From: CBEULR01 sp965544035
GTDB taxonomy: Bacteria; Bacillota; Desulfotomaculia; Desulfotomaculales; Desulforudaceae
Reading direction: 5' to 3'
DNA length: 47,909 nucleotides
Assembly (NCBI GenBank): GCA_965544035.1
Contig: CBEULR010000015.1
Location: forward strand, 1-47,909
Positions 9,021-16,730 of this stretch are shown one piece after another. Numbering within the stretch: the stretch's first letter is position 1; every line of letters begins with the position of its first letter. Position numbers and translations under genes: made by a program. The notes under the pieces were generated by a model. It searched no databases. It was not told the DNA's origin and worked only from the letters and a program-made list of their open reading frames with translations.

Positions 9021-10208
9021 CTAAACGTGAACAGTTGCTCCTTTAGGCGAGACAATATGTTCAGGAACCTCACGGTATTTTCCCTGGTCCTCGTGGAAGA
9101 TCGCGAAGTTCTCCACGATGAAGCAGTACAGCAAGACACCGGCGGCTACCAGACCAATGGTTATCGTCCATTCCATCCAGGACGGGAAGTAGCTTCCGCC
9201 AGCCGCGGGAGCCATACCGGTGAACACCACGTTCATCCGGTTAAAGACAACTCCCGCCACAACCAGTGCCGAGGCCGAGACGATACCCCCAACCGAGTTC
9301 CGGATCGACGGAGTGAAGTACATAACCATCGGTACAAGGATCCCGAACAGTATCTCCACAATGAAGAAGTTGCCCTGCAAAGTGCCGTTGAACACATAGC
9401 CCCAGGCACCGCGGTAGGTCAGGTCGATGCACTTCAGGACGAAGTAGAACAGCAGCAGCCAGGCACTTACCTTCACCAGACTGGAGAGCACCGGCATCTC
9501 GTGCGCGAAGTCTCGCTTGTACGCCTTCGCTGACATCCAGCCTTCAAAGGTAACCATCGCCGGGCCGACAAACACGGCCGAGGTCAGGAAGAACACCGGA
9601 ATCAGCATCGACCACCAGGTCGGGTAGAGCCGGTCGATGGTGATGATGTACAGAGATCCCAGCGAAGACTGGTGGAGTGTCGGGAGCATCACGCCGATAA
9701 TAAACAGCGCCGGCAACATCTTGTCAAAGAGTGCCTTGATCTTCTCGGCCTTGATCCGCTCAAAGGCGATGTGGCCGAACTCCAGCACCTGAACGGTGGT
9801 GTACAGCGACACGCACCAGAACACTTCAAACAGCACCGAGTGGTGGCCCCAGTAAACGAAGGGGCGCCAGAAGTTGTAGTAACGACCGATGTCAAAGAAC
9901 AGGCCGCCCATAACCAAGAGGTAACCGATAAGAGAGGTCAGCAGGGCCGCCCGCGCAATCGGCTCGTACTTGTGCTTATGCAGGATATGCACGATGAAAG
10001 CGGTGGAAAAACCGCCGCCGGCGATCGCGACGCCGGTCAGAACGTCAAATCCGATCCACAGACCCCAGGGCCATTCGTCGTTCAGATTGGTTGCCGCACC
10101 CAAACCGTACAGCAAACGGTAGGCAGCCACTCCGAGAAACACGGCGACGATGGCGAACAGTACTGCTCTGTACGGGGTCATTTTAAAGGTCCATCTGTGT
10201 TTTTCCAT
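9021..10208 (-). CDS. nrfD: NrfD-like membrane subunit of hydrogenase
   Basis: This 395-residue integral membrane protein of the NrfD/HybB/PsrC family is predicted to have 8-10 transmembrane helices. It lacks heme and exchanges electrons between the periplasmic Fe-S subunit and membrane (mena)quinone. It is the last gene of the hydrogenase operon, starting 19 bases after the Fe-S subunit. It is almost identical to the formate dehydrogenase NrfD at 15495-16685. The stretch 9640-10169 appears identical base for base to 16114-16643, while the C-terminal half differs at scattered positions, mostly synonymous. That pattern indicates recent duplication or gene conversion. HybB-like function is inferred from operon context. 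Confidence 0.92.
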   Translation of the reverse strand: MEKHRWTFKMTPYRAVLFAIVAVFLGVAAYRLLYGLGAATNLNDEWPWGLWIGFDVLTGVAIAGGGFSTAFIVHILHKHKYEPIARAALLTSLIGYLLVMGGLFFDIGRYYNFWRPFVYWGHHSVLFEVFWCVSLYTTVQVLEFGHIAFERIKAEKIKALFDKMLPALFIIGVMLPTLHQSSLGSLYIITIDRLYPTWWSMLIPVFFLTSAVFVGPAMVTFEGWMSAKAYKRDFAHEMPVLSSLVKVSAWLLLFYFVLKCIDLTYRGAWGYVFNGTLQGNFFIVEILFGILVPMVMYFTPSIRNSVGGIVSASALVVAGVVFNRMNVVFTGMAPAAGGSYFPSWMEWTITIGLVAAGVLLYCFIVENFAIFHEDQGKYREVPEHIVSPKGATVHV

Positions 10209-10227
10209 TCCCGTATCCTCCTATCGC

Positions 10228-11025
10228 CTAGTGTTCTTCATCGTTCTCGGAGTGCCGCTTTTTCGTGTACAGGTAGAGCGAAGTCAACACGGCAGTCCAA
10301 CCGATGGCAATATGGGGAGTCCACTTCAGTACATCCCAAGTGTAGTTCGGAACGCCCCGTTTGGTCAGGTCGGTCCGGAAGCCAAGATCCTCAAACGGGA
10401 CCCCTGAAATGTACATCACGGAGGTTCCGCCCACTTCGGTTTCACCGTAAACATGGTTGACATACTTGTTCGGTTCAGCCTGGATTCTGGCGTGTGCTTC
10501 CTCCAGCAGATCCGACCGCTTACCGAACTTGATGGCGCCTGTCGGACAGGCCGATGCACAGCCTGGCGTACCCCCCTGAGCTACCCACTCATGGCAAAAA
10601 TGACACTTCGTAACTTCGGGGAAGAGTCTATCCCACTCGTACTTCGGAACCTGGAAGGGGCAGGCCAGCATACAGTAGCGGCAGCCCACGCAGATGGTCG
10701 GGTTGTACACGACCGGGCCCCAGTCTAATTTCACAAAAGCGTGCACAAAGCAGGCCGATTCGCACGCCGGCTCCTCACAGTGCATACAGGCTTCCTTGAC
10801 GTGCTGCCACGCCATCGTGCCGTCACTATTCTGGACCAGATGAGGGTTGACCACGGTATAGTCGTGGCCGGTCATCTTTATCCCATCCCAGGTCATTTCC
10901 GAACGGGGTGGCACCAGTTCCAGATTATTCACTTGTTTGCACGCTGTTTGGCACGCCCGGCAACCGATGCACCGGGTCAGGTCGATCAGCATGCCCACCC
11001 GATCCGGGCTAAGATTACTCGCCAC
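10228..11025 (-). CDS. Hydrogenase Fe-S subunit (HybA/DmsB-like)
   Basis: This 265-residue electron-transfer protein has four 4Fe-4S cysteine groups: CIGCRACQTACK near residue 19, CMHCEEPACESACF near 81, CVGCRYCMLACPF near 115, and CHFC...CASACP near 142-160. A C-terminal hydrophobic helix (IAIGWTAVLTSLYLYT) probably anchors it. It should pass electrons between the hydrogenase small subunit and the NrfD-like subunit. There is no N-terminal export signal of its own, so export would be by co-translocation with the Tat-signal small subunit, or the C-terminal anchor would orient it; this is inference. It is a paralog of the formate dehydrogenase Fe-S subunit at 16731-17531, clearly more diverged than the two NrfD proteins are. 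Confidence 0.92.
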   Translation of the reverse strand: MASNLSPDRVGMLIDLTRCIGCRACQTACKQVNNLELVPPRSEMTWDGIKMTGHDYTVVNPHLVQNSDGTMAWQHVKEACMHCEEPACESACFVHAFVKLDWGPVVYNPTICVGCRYCMLACPFQVPKYEWDRLFPEVTKCHFCHEWVAQGGTPGCASACPTGAIKFGKRSDLLEEAHARIQAEPNKYVNHVYGETEVGGTSVMYISGVPFEDLGFRTDLTKRGVPNYTWDVLKWTPHIAIGWTAVLTSLYLYTKKRHSENDEEH

Positions 11026-11156
11026 CTGGTTACACCTCCTCTATCAGAGTCAGGTCGGTATCGTGAATCCTTGCGGAATCAATCGTTCTGCGGTGTCCCC
11101 GTCTTAACGCCATTGGGAGCACCAATTATTGTCGGGTGATATCACCTCACGCTACT

Positions 11157-12617
11157 CTATACCACCCGGAACCTTTTCAGGTTCTTGCTACCGCCTTTTA
11201 CCTCAATCGCATGGACCGCGCACGCTATGCAGGGGTCGAAGGACCGCACGATGCGCACGAGCTCAACCGGGTTTTCAGGATCAAGCACTTCTGTTCCCAC
11301 AAGTGCCTGTTCCACCGGTCCAAGCTGGCCCTTGTCGTCACGCGGGCCGAAGTTCACCGTACCTGGCACCACGGCCTGGTAGTTCTTAATCCGGTAGTCT
11401 TCGATCTCAATCCAGTGTCCGAGCGCCCCGCGCGGAGCCTCGGTAAGCCCCATACCCTTTCCTTCCTTGGGTACGTCGATCGGCTCATAAGCCGGCTCAC
11501 CGATGACCACCTCGTCAATCCATTGCGCAAGCGCGTGAGCGATTTGCGAGGTCTCCAAAGCCCGGGCGAAAATGCGTCCGAGTACGGAGTAAGCCTTATC
11601 GCCAAGTTTGACGATCTCCGGATGACGCGCCACGACGAGCCGGGCCAACGGTCCGACTTCAACTACGTGGCCGTCATAACGCGGCGCTTTAATCCACGAG
11701 TAGGCGTTCTTCTTATCCACCTCCGGAACCGCCCGTCCCTCATAGGGATGACGTCCCGTCGTATCGTTGGCGTACCAGGAGTAGCGCACGTCCTCAGTGA
11801 TCTTGTCGGCGTCCAATTTTTGCAACTGGCCGTCGATGAAGACACCACGCGTGAAAAACAGGTTTTCTCCACTCGGGTCCTTCTCGTCGGTCTGCGGATA
11901 GGCACCATAAGCCATGAAGTTCTTGCAGCCCGCGCCGAGCTCAAAGCAATCACTATAGACTTCGGCCACAGCCAGAGCGTCCGGGATGTACACGTTGTCG
12001 ATAAAATCGGTCAGCTCCGCAAGTAACTGTTTATAGAGCTCAATCTTCTCCGGTGTCGGGGTTTCGGTCACTCCACCAGGCGTATAGGCAGTGGTGTGCG
12101 GCATTTTCGCCCCAAAAACCGCCCCCAGAGAATGAGCCTTTCTCCGCATCTCCAGAGCTTTGAGGTAGTGCCCGACCAACACCTCGTTGACCTCCGCCGG
12201 CAGGCGGTAGGTGTCTCCGTTATCGTAACGCGGAATAAAAGGTGCCGCATCCGGACCTTTGACATAGTCGAGCGCTACGAGGTGGTAAAAGTGAAGAATA
12301 TGCGACTGAAGCAGGTTCGCACCCTGGACCAGATTACGGATAACCCGGCCGTTATGGGGCGGAGTGACGCCAAAGGCATCATCCAAGCATAGCACCGAAC
12401 TGGCGCCGTGCGCGATGGGTCAGACACCGCAGATGCGCTGCATAATATGCTGTGCATCCCGCGGGTCACGTCCTGTTAAGATTGTCTCCAAGCCGCGAAA
12501 CAGGAGCCCGCTGGTCTTGGCGTCGACCACTTTGCCGTTATCCAGTTCGACCTCTATTTTCAGGTGCCCCTCAATCCTGGTTACCGGGTCGATCAAAATC
12601 CTGTTCGATCCACTCAT
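11157..12617 (-). CDS. [NiFe]-hydrogenase large subunit with in-frame UGA (predicted Sec66)
   Basis: This is a 486-residue catalytic subunit of a group 1 uptake-type hydrogenase interconverting H2 with protons and electrons. It has the N-terminal TRIEGHLKIEVE motif near residue 13. The L1 motif reads R-I-C-G-V-UGA-P-I-A-H, where the UGA (12420-12422, codon 66) takes the place of the second L1 cysteine. The C-terminal L2 motif DPCIACAVH is intact with both cysteines and is followed by a short tail for removal by a maturation protease. The frame is open on both sides of the UGA, and a hairpin fitting a bacterial SECIS follows it. Translation should therefore insert selenocysteine; read conventionally, the gene would give only 65 residues. 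Classical [NiFeSe] enzymes carry Sec in L2 instead. The ATG at 12617 has GGGAGGTGAG upstream. A sequencing error or a nonsense mutation cannot be excluded without other genomes. Confidence 0.92.
12387..12422 (-). promoter_or_regulatory. Predicted bacterial SECIS element in hydrogenase large subunit
   Basis: Counting from the U of UGA as 1, bases 16-21 (GGCGCC) pair with 27-32 (GGUGCU) around the loop AGUUC, and bases 12-14 (GCA) can pair with 34-36 (UGC). The loop places G at 23 and U at 24, the same positions as the SelB-contacting G23-U24 of Escherichia coli fdhF. This supports Sec insertion at codon 66. Confidence 0.78.
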
Positions 12618-12640
12618 TTAACGCTCACCTCCCTTGTGAA

Positions 12641-13591
12641 CTATTTGCGGTTACCGGTGACCGGCATAGACCCGTACAACGGGGAGCAGCCATCCGGGAA
12701 AATCGCTTCGGAACAGGCGTAACACGGTGCACCGGCAGCAATACACCAGTTCACACCGTTGTTCCACCCGCGCTTCGGGCAGTCGGACATCGCAATAAAG
12801 CCCTTGCATCCCAGCCCGGCCAGGCAACCCTCGTCGCCAATTTTCTGGGCGAAGATACCCTGATCGAAAAAGGGACGACGCGGGCAATTGTCGTGAATGC
12901 TTGTCCCGTAAAACATCTTGGGTCTAAGATACTGGTCTAGTTCGGGGATCTCATTGTAGGTCAGAAGATGAACGAGTGTTCCGACGAAATGATCAGGGTG
13001 CAACGGACAATTTGAAATGTTGATCACGTTAATCTTCCGTTCACGCGGATAGGGGTTGAGAACCTGGTCTACACCCAACACACCAGTCGGATTGGGCTGA
13101 CCGGCAGGGATACCGCCGTACGCGGCGCACTGGCCTGCGGCGACTACCGCCTTTGCCTTGGCTCCCAGTTCTTTAACCGCCTCGAGCGCGGTGATTTCCT
13201 TCCCTTTCCGTTCGCCGATCATGCAGTAATGGCCGTCGGCCCCCGTAGGAATACCGCCTTCCACAACCAGAACAAATTCCCCGGGATAGCGTTCGGCGGT
13301 CTCGAAAAGCGCATCCATACTGGCCTCACCAGCGGTCGCCATTACGGTCGGATGGAAACGGAGGCTGATCACGTCGAGCAACACCGTGCCGATGTCAGGC
13401 TCAACCGCGTTCAGCAGAGATACTGAACAGCCCGAGCAGCACGCAGCCTGGATCCACACCACGGGAGGCTTACCTTCCGCTGCCTGGACAAGGGTCTGGG
13501 TAATCTGCGGTCCAAGCAGGGACATCAAGCTTAAGCCTGCTGTAGACATACCGCAAAGCTTAACAAACTCCCGGCGCGAAATCTTGCGCAA
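12641..13591 (-). CDS. [NiFe]-hydrogenase small subunit, Tat-exported
   Basis: This 316-residue Fe-S subunit has a twin-arginine signal (SRREFVK at residues 5-11, then a hydrophobic core), so the mature dimer works outside the cytoplasmic membrane. The proximal-cluster motif VVWIQAACCSGCSVSLLN lies near residue 44, GQCAAYGG near 152, and further cysteines (NCPLHP, NCPRR, GCLAGLGCKG, CPKRGWNNGVNWC, CYACSEAIFPDGCSP) supply the medial and distal clusters. It hands electrons to the four-cluster Fe-S protein encoded two genes downstream. The start is a TTG at 13591 preceded by GGGAGGGAG. A leader of about 450 bases separates it from the promoter at 14052-14079. Length fits group 1 small subunits. 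Confidence 0.93.
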   Translation of the reverse strand: MRKISRREFVKLCGMSTAGLSLMSLLGPQITQTLVQAAEGKPPVVWIQAACCSGCSVSLLNAVEPDIGTVLLDVISLRFHPTVMATAGEASMDALFETAERYPGEFVLVVEGGIPTGADGHYCMIGERKGKEITALEAVKELGAKAKAVVAAGQCAAYGGIPAGQPNPTGVLGVDQVLNPYPRERKINVINISNCPLHPDHFVGTLVHLLTYNEIPELDQYLRPKMFYGTSIHDNCPRRPFFDQGIFAQKIGDEGCLAGLGCKGFIAMSDCPKRGWNNGVNWCIAAGAPCYACSEAIFPDGCSPLYGSMPVTGNRK

Positions 13592-14006
13592 TTTACTCCC
13601 TCCCTTTCAACTACAGTCAGTTGGGAACCGATTCAGTACGCAGGAATCAGGGGAAAACTCCGGACGACAACCTGGTGAATGCTTACACATGCACAACGGC
13701 AATCTTCTCCACAACACCGCGCGGGGTCGACAGCTTTCGACATGACCTTGATAGTTAGTACGTCGGTCAATTAGGAAATGAGGATAAGTCACAATAAGGT
13801 GGTTCTGCTCCGCAAAGCCCCCGCCCCAAGGGGTGCAGTAACCGAGAAGCCGATCCACCCATACCCCAGGCATCTCCGCAAATATCCCCCGCAAAGATCA
13901 ATACGCCATGCAGAACCCCCTTTCAGCCAATCAATATAACGGATCCGCGGCATCCCATTTTCCTGCCGCGCCTGCAATAAAATACATCTGACGACATTCT
14001 CCGGGA
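13592..14006 (-). other. Long 5' leader of hydrogenase operon
   Basis: About 450 bases lie between the predicted transcription start near 14045 and the first hydrogenase codon. Possible small frames include 13789-13953 (54 codons, MPRIRYIDWLKGG...), but coding support is weak. Another single Spo0A-type heptamer (TTCGACA) is at 13737-13743. I recognise no known riboswitch here. Confidence 0.5.
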
Positions 14007-14033
14007 TTCGCGGTCATTCGACACAATTCGCCT
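14007..14033 (-). promoter_or_regulatory. Triple Spo0A-like boxes downstream of hydrogenase promoter
   Basis: On the minus strand three heptamers read AGGCGAA, TGTCGAA and CCGCGAA, each starting exactly 10 bases after the last. The central one is a perfect 0A box (TGTCGAA). Tandem 0A boxes with 3-bp gaps are the known Spo0A binding arrangement. They lie at about +13 to +39, a position that suggests repression. Confidence 0.65.
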
Positions 14034-14051
14034 TTATAGATCCCTAATAAC

Positions 14052-14079
14052 ATTATAATTATTGTGCTATTTGTGTCAA
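14052..14079 (-). promoter_or_regulatory. Sigma-A-type promoter of hydrogenase operon
   Basis: On the minus strand TTGACA (14074-14079) and TATAAT (14052-14057) are both consensus hexamers, separated by 16 bases. The transcription start should fall near 14045. Confidence 0.8.
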
Positions 14080-14222
14080 GGATTTAATGTACAGGTTTGA
14101 AATGCTTGATTCTGTGTGTACCCGAAATATGATCCTTGTACTCTCTTGTACAATCTCATTTATCTAGTCAAAATCTTTTGATTTTAAGCGCAAGTTCTCA
14201 CTTACCCGCTTGGGGCGGGTAT

Positions 14223-14257
14223 AAAAACAAACCGGCCGAATATGGGAAGTCGGCCGG
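14223..14257 (-). terminator. Terminator of the structured RNA
   Basis: On the minus strand CCGGCCGA pairs with TCGGCCGG around a ten-base loop and is followed by TTTGTTTTT. No T-run follows on the plus strand. It ends the RNA region at 14258-14400 before the hydrogenase promoter. Confidence 0.85.
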
Positions 14258-14400
14258 ATACTCTCTCCAAATTGCCGGGCTCCACGCTGGAACTCTCACC
14301 CTTTCCGGATAAATCCCTCGAGCCGGCAGACCCTGCGGCATACCCTTTAGGTCGCGTGGCTCGGAGCGGCATTCTGTTTTCTTCCAGACGCCACCCCTAA
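14258..14400 (-). ncRNA. Candidate structured RNA of unknown class
   Basis: Between the fdhE terminator and the hydrogenase promoter the minus strand can fold into a compact multibranch structure. It has a 5' hairpin GGCGTCTG/CAGAATGCC. A closing stem is made of TGCC/GGCA, GCT/AGC and CCACGC/GCGTGG. Inside it are GACCT/GGGTC, CCGG/CCGG and GGAA/TTCC helices. It ends in its own terminator. Motifs CTCCGAG and CCGGAAAGG echo the Moco/Tuco leaders in this window, but the architecture differs. It could be an independent small RNA or a riboswitch-like attenuator acting on read-through into the hydrogenase operon. I cannot match it to a named family. Confidence 0.55.
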
Positions 14401-14406
14401 ACCCCC

Positions 14407-14438
14407 AAAAAAAAGAGCAGTTTCAGCCGAAACTGCCC
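14407..14438 (-). terminator. Terminator after fdhE
   Basis: On the minus strand GCAGTTTC pairs with GAAACTGC around a four-base loop and is followed by eight T residues. It lies about 90 bases after the fdhE stop and closes the formate dehydrogenase operon. Confidence 0.92.
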
Positions 14439-14526
14439 ACAACCAAGCAGACCCATTGACATAAGGCAACAGGCGCTTGATGCGATTGTTTCCAAATCAC
14501 CTTTAATATAGGTCTAGTGTCCTTGA

Positions 14527-15375
14527 CTATTGAACTGTCCTGCTGTCTCCTGGTTCTGCAGGCAGCTCGATACTTCTGTTGATAAAACCCTCCCGCATGG
14601 CAACCAGGTCCAGATGTAGCGTTCTTACATCCTCCAAAAACATTGCTGGTTTTTCACCCAAAGCAGAGACACTCTGATCTACGGTCTTGATGTACCCTTT
14701 GCATTCTTCGCACACGTAGACCCGGTAGCGCTTTTCGTTGTCCACCGTAAAGTACTTGATCTTGCTCCCCTCGGTGTTACCACAGTAGGGACAGCCGATC
14801 CGGTGGAAAAACCACTCGCATTCGCATAAAGAACAGTACAGCCGGCGGCGCCCCACCGCCTTGGACAAATAGGCCATCGTCGGATTGCCGCCGCATACGG
14901 GGCAGGTGCCCCGGTGCCAGGCATCATAATCAAATTCCGCAGACAGCTTCCGGGTCATAAGGCGCATGAACGGCCGCAGTGTTTGGCTGACCAGGAAGCT
15001 TACCACTTCAACCTGGAGCTTATGTGCATCCACCAGTTCCTCAATCATCTCGGAGTCCCGCCGCAGCACACCGTCAATGAATTCCGCGCGTGCACCGGTT
15101 TCCCGGGGCATCGCCTCCAGCACCCGTTCGATATCAGCAATCTGCTCGGCCTGGTGCTTTTTCATTATCTCACTCGTGCGAGACATCAGTTCAAAAAACA
15201 CATCCGGGGCTATTTTCGGCACCGCACAGCGCATGAGCGGAACCCCGTTTCCCCACTGTTCACGCACATCAGCACCTAATGGCGGAAACGAAACCGCCTC
15301 GTCCGGGATGCTCAAGGCAAACAGATCATTGTATAGATCCACCAGCTGCGGATGCAAAATCTCGTTTTTCTCCAC
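14527..15375 (-). CDS. fdhE: Formate dehydrogenase accessory protein FdhE
   Basis: This cytoplasmic maturation factor of about 282 residues is needed for active respiratory formate dehydrogenase. The C-terminal half shows the rubredoxin-like cysteine pairs of the family: CPVCGG, CSLCECEW, CPYCGN and CEECKGY. In the family these form two iron-binding sites and the protein contacts the catalytic subunit before export. I place the start at a GTG (15375) with CGGAGC just upstream; a TTG at 15444 is possible but sits inside a strong hairpin. It is the last gene of the formate dehydrogenase operon. Confidence 0.88.
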   Translation of the reverse strand: MEKNEILHPQLVDLYNDLFALSIPDEAVSFPPLGADVREQWGNGVPLMRCAVPKIAPDVFFELMSRTSEIMKKHQAEQIADIERVLEAMPRETGARAEFIDGVLRRDSEMIEELVDAHKLQVEVVSFLVSQTLRPFMRLMTRKLSAEFDYDAWHRGTCPVCGGNPTMAYLSKAVGRRRLYCSLCECEWFFHRIGCPYCGNTEGSKIKYFTVDNEKRYRVYVCEECKGYIKTVDQSVSALGEKPAMFLEDVRTLHLDLVAMREGFINRSIELPAEPGDSRTVQ

Positions 15376-15427
15376 CAAGCTCCGATCAACTCCTCGTTTG
15401 CTATCGTCCCTATCATGGTAACAAACC

Positions 15428-15458
15428 GGGGGAGCGGAAATCAACTCCCCGCTCCCCC
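15428..15458. promoter_or_regulatory. Strong hairpin between nrfD and fdhE
   Basis: GGGGGAGCGG at 15428-15437 is the exact reverse complement of 15449-15458, with an 11-base spacer. There is no T-run. It could stabilise the upstream mRNA segment or lower fdhE expression relative to the structural genes. Confidence 0.6.
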
Positions 15459-15494
15459 ATCATTCGTCAGAGCAATGTCCGGCTGTGTTCAGGG

Positions 15495-16685
15495 CTAAAC
15501 CTGAACGGTTGCTCCCTTGGAGGAGACTATATGTTCAGGAACCTCACGGTATTTTCCCTGGTCCTCGTGGAAGATCGCGAAGTTCTCCACGATGAAGCAG
15601 TACAGCAGGACACCGGCGGCTATCAGACCAACGGTTATCGTCCATTCCATCCAGGACGGGAAGTAGGTTCCGCCCGCCGCGGGAGCCATGCCGGTGAACA
15701 CCACGTTCATCCGGTTAAAGACAACGCCCGCCACAACCAGTACCGAGGCCGAAACGATACCCCCGACCGAGTTCCGGATCGACGGAGTGAAGTACATAAC
15801 CATCGGCACCAGGACCCCGAACAACATCTCCACAATGAAGAAGTTACCCTGCAGGGTACCGTTGAACACGTAGTCCCAGGCACCGCGGTAGCTCAGGTCG
15901 ACACACTTCAGGATGAAGTAGAACAGAAGCAGCCAAGCACTCACCTTCACCAGACTGGAGAGCACCGGCATCTCGTGCACGAAGTCGCGCTTGTACGCCT
16001 TCGCCGACATCCAGCCTTCAAAGGTGACCATCGCCGGGCCGACAAACACCGCCGAGGTCAGGAAGAACACCGGAATCAGCATCGACCACCAGGTCGGATA
16101 GAGCCGGTCCACAGTGATGATGTACAGAGATCCCAGCGAAGACTGGTGGAGTGTCGGGAGCATCACGCCGATAATAAACAGCGCCGGCAACATCTTGTCA
16201 AAGAGTGCCTTGATCTTCTCGGCCTTGATCCGCTCAAAGGCGATGTGGCCGAACTCCAGCACCTGAACGGTGGTGTACAGCGACACGCACCAGAACACTT
16301 CAAACAGCACCGAGTGGTGGCCCCAGTAAACGAAGGGGCGCCAGAAGTTGTAGTAACGACCGATGTCAAAGAACAGGCCGCCCATAACCAAGAGGTAACC
16401 GATAAGAGAGGTCAGCAGGGCCGCCCGCGCAATCGGCTCGTACTTGTGCTTATGCAGGATATGCACGATGAAAGCGGTGGAAAAACCGCCGCCGGCGATC
16501 GCGACGCCGGTCAGAACGTCAAATCCGATCCACAGACCCCAGGGCCATTCGTCGTTCAGATTGGTTGCCGCACCCAAACCGTACAGCAAACGGTAGGCAG
16601 CCACTCCGAGAAACACGGCGACGATGGCGAACAGTACTGCTCTATACGGGGTCATCCTAAAGGTCCATCTGTAACTTGATTTCAA
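15495..16685 (-). CDS. nrfD: NrfD-like membrane subunit of formate dehydrogenase
   Basis: This 396-residue polytopic membrane protein is near-identical to the hydrogenase NrfD at 9021-10208. It replaces the heme-containing FdnI gamma subunit of classical formate dehydrogenase-N as the quinone-reacting membrane anchor; this role is inferred from family and operon position. The N-terminal 170 or so residues are the same in both copies, after divergent first residues (MKSSYRW here, MEKHRW there). A 466-codon frame on the opposite strand is an artefact of its codon composition. It sits between the Fe-S subunit gene and fdhE. Confidence 0.92.
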   Translation of the reverse strand: MKSSYRWTFRMTPYRAVLFAIVAVFLGVAAYRLLYGLGAATNLNDEWPWGLWIGFDVLTGVAIAGGGFSTAFIVHILHKHKYEPIARAALLTSLIGYLLVMGGLFFDIGRYYNFWRPFVYWGHHSVLFEVFWCVSLYTTVQVLEFGHIAFERIKAEKIKALFDKMLPALFIIGVMLPTLHQSSLGSLYIITVDRLYPTWWSMLIPVFFLTSAVFVGPAMVTFEGWMSAKAYKRDFVHEMPVLSSLVKVSAWLLLFYFILKCVDLSYRGAWDYVFNGTLQGNFFIVEMLFGVLVPMVMYFTPSIRNSVGGIVSASVLVVAGVVFNRMNVVFTGMAPAAGGTYFPSWMEWTITVGLIAAGVLLYCFIVENFAIFHEDQGKYREVPEHIVSSKGATVQV

Positions 16686-16730
16686 AACCCGTACCTCCTA
16701 TCACCTTATTGTCGCCCGCACCGAAACCAA

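Noticed and set aside
11136..12026. 296-codon plus-strand frame opposite the hydrogenase large subunit
   Set aside because: It is a shadow of the L2-containing coding sequence and has no motifs of its own.
12420..12617. Hydrogenase large subunit as a truncated 65-residue pseudogene
   Set aside because: The frame continues with intact catalytic motifs to L2, the UGA replaces exactly one conserved cysteine, and a SECIS-like hairpin follows.
13607..13894. 95-codon minus-strand gene in the hydrogenase leader
   Set aside because: It has no ribosome site and an unusual composition with many Cys/Arg/Pro residues; I keep it only as possible leader sequence.
14258..14400. tRNA-Sec (selC) or cobalamin riboswitch
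   Set aside because: There is no UCA anticodon context, tRNA arms or CCA end. The B12-box-like stretch on the plus strand lacks the rest of the cobalamin fold and no terminator fits that strand.
15279..16679. 466-codon open frame on the plus strand opposite nrfD
   Set aside because: It is antisense to a clear NrfD gene, rich in His/Gln/Arg, and recurs opposite the other nrfD copy at 9672-10460 only because the genes are duplicated.
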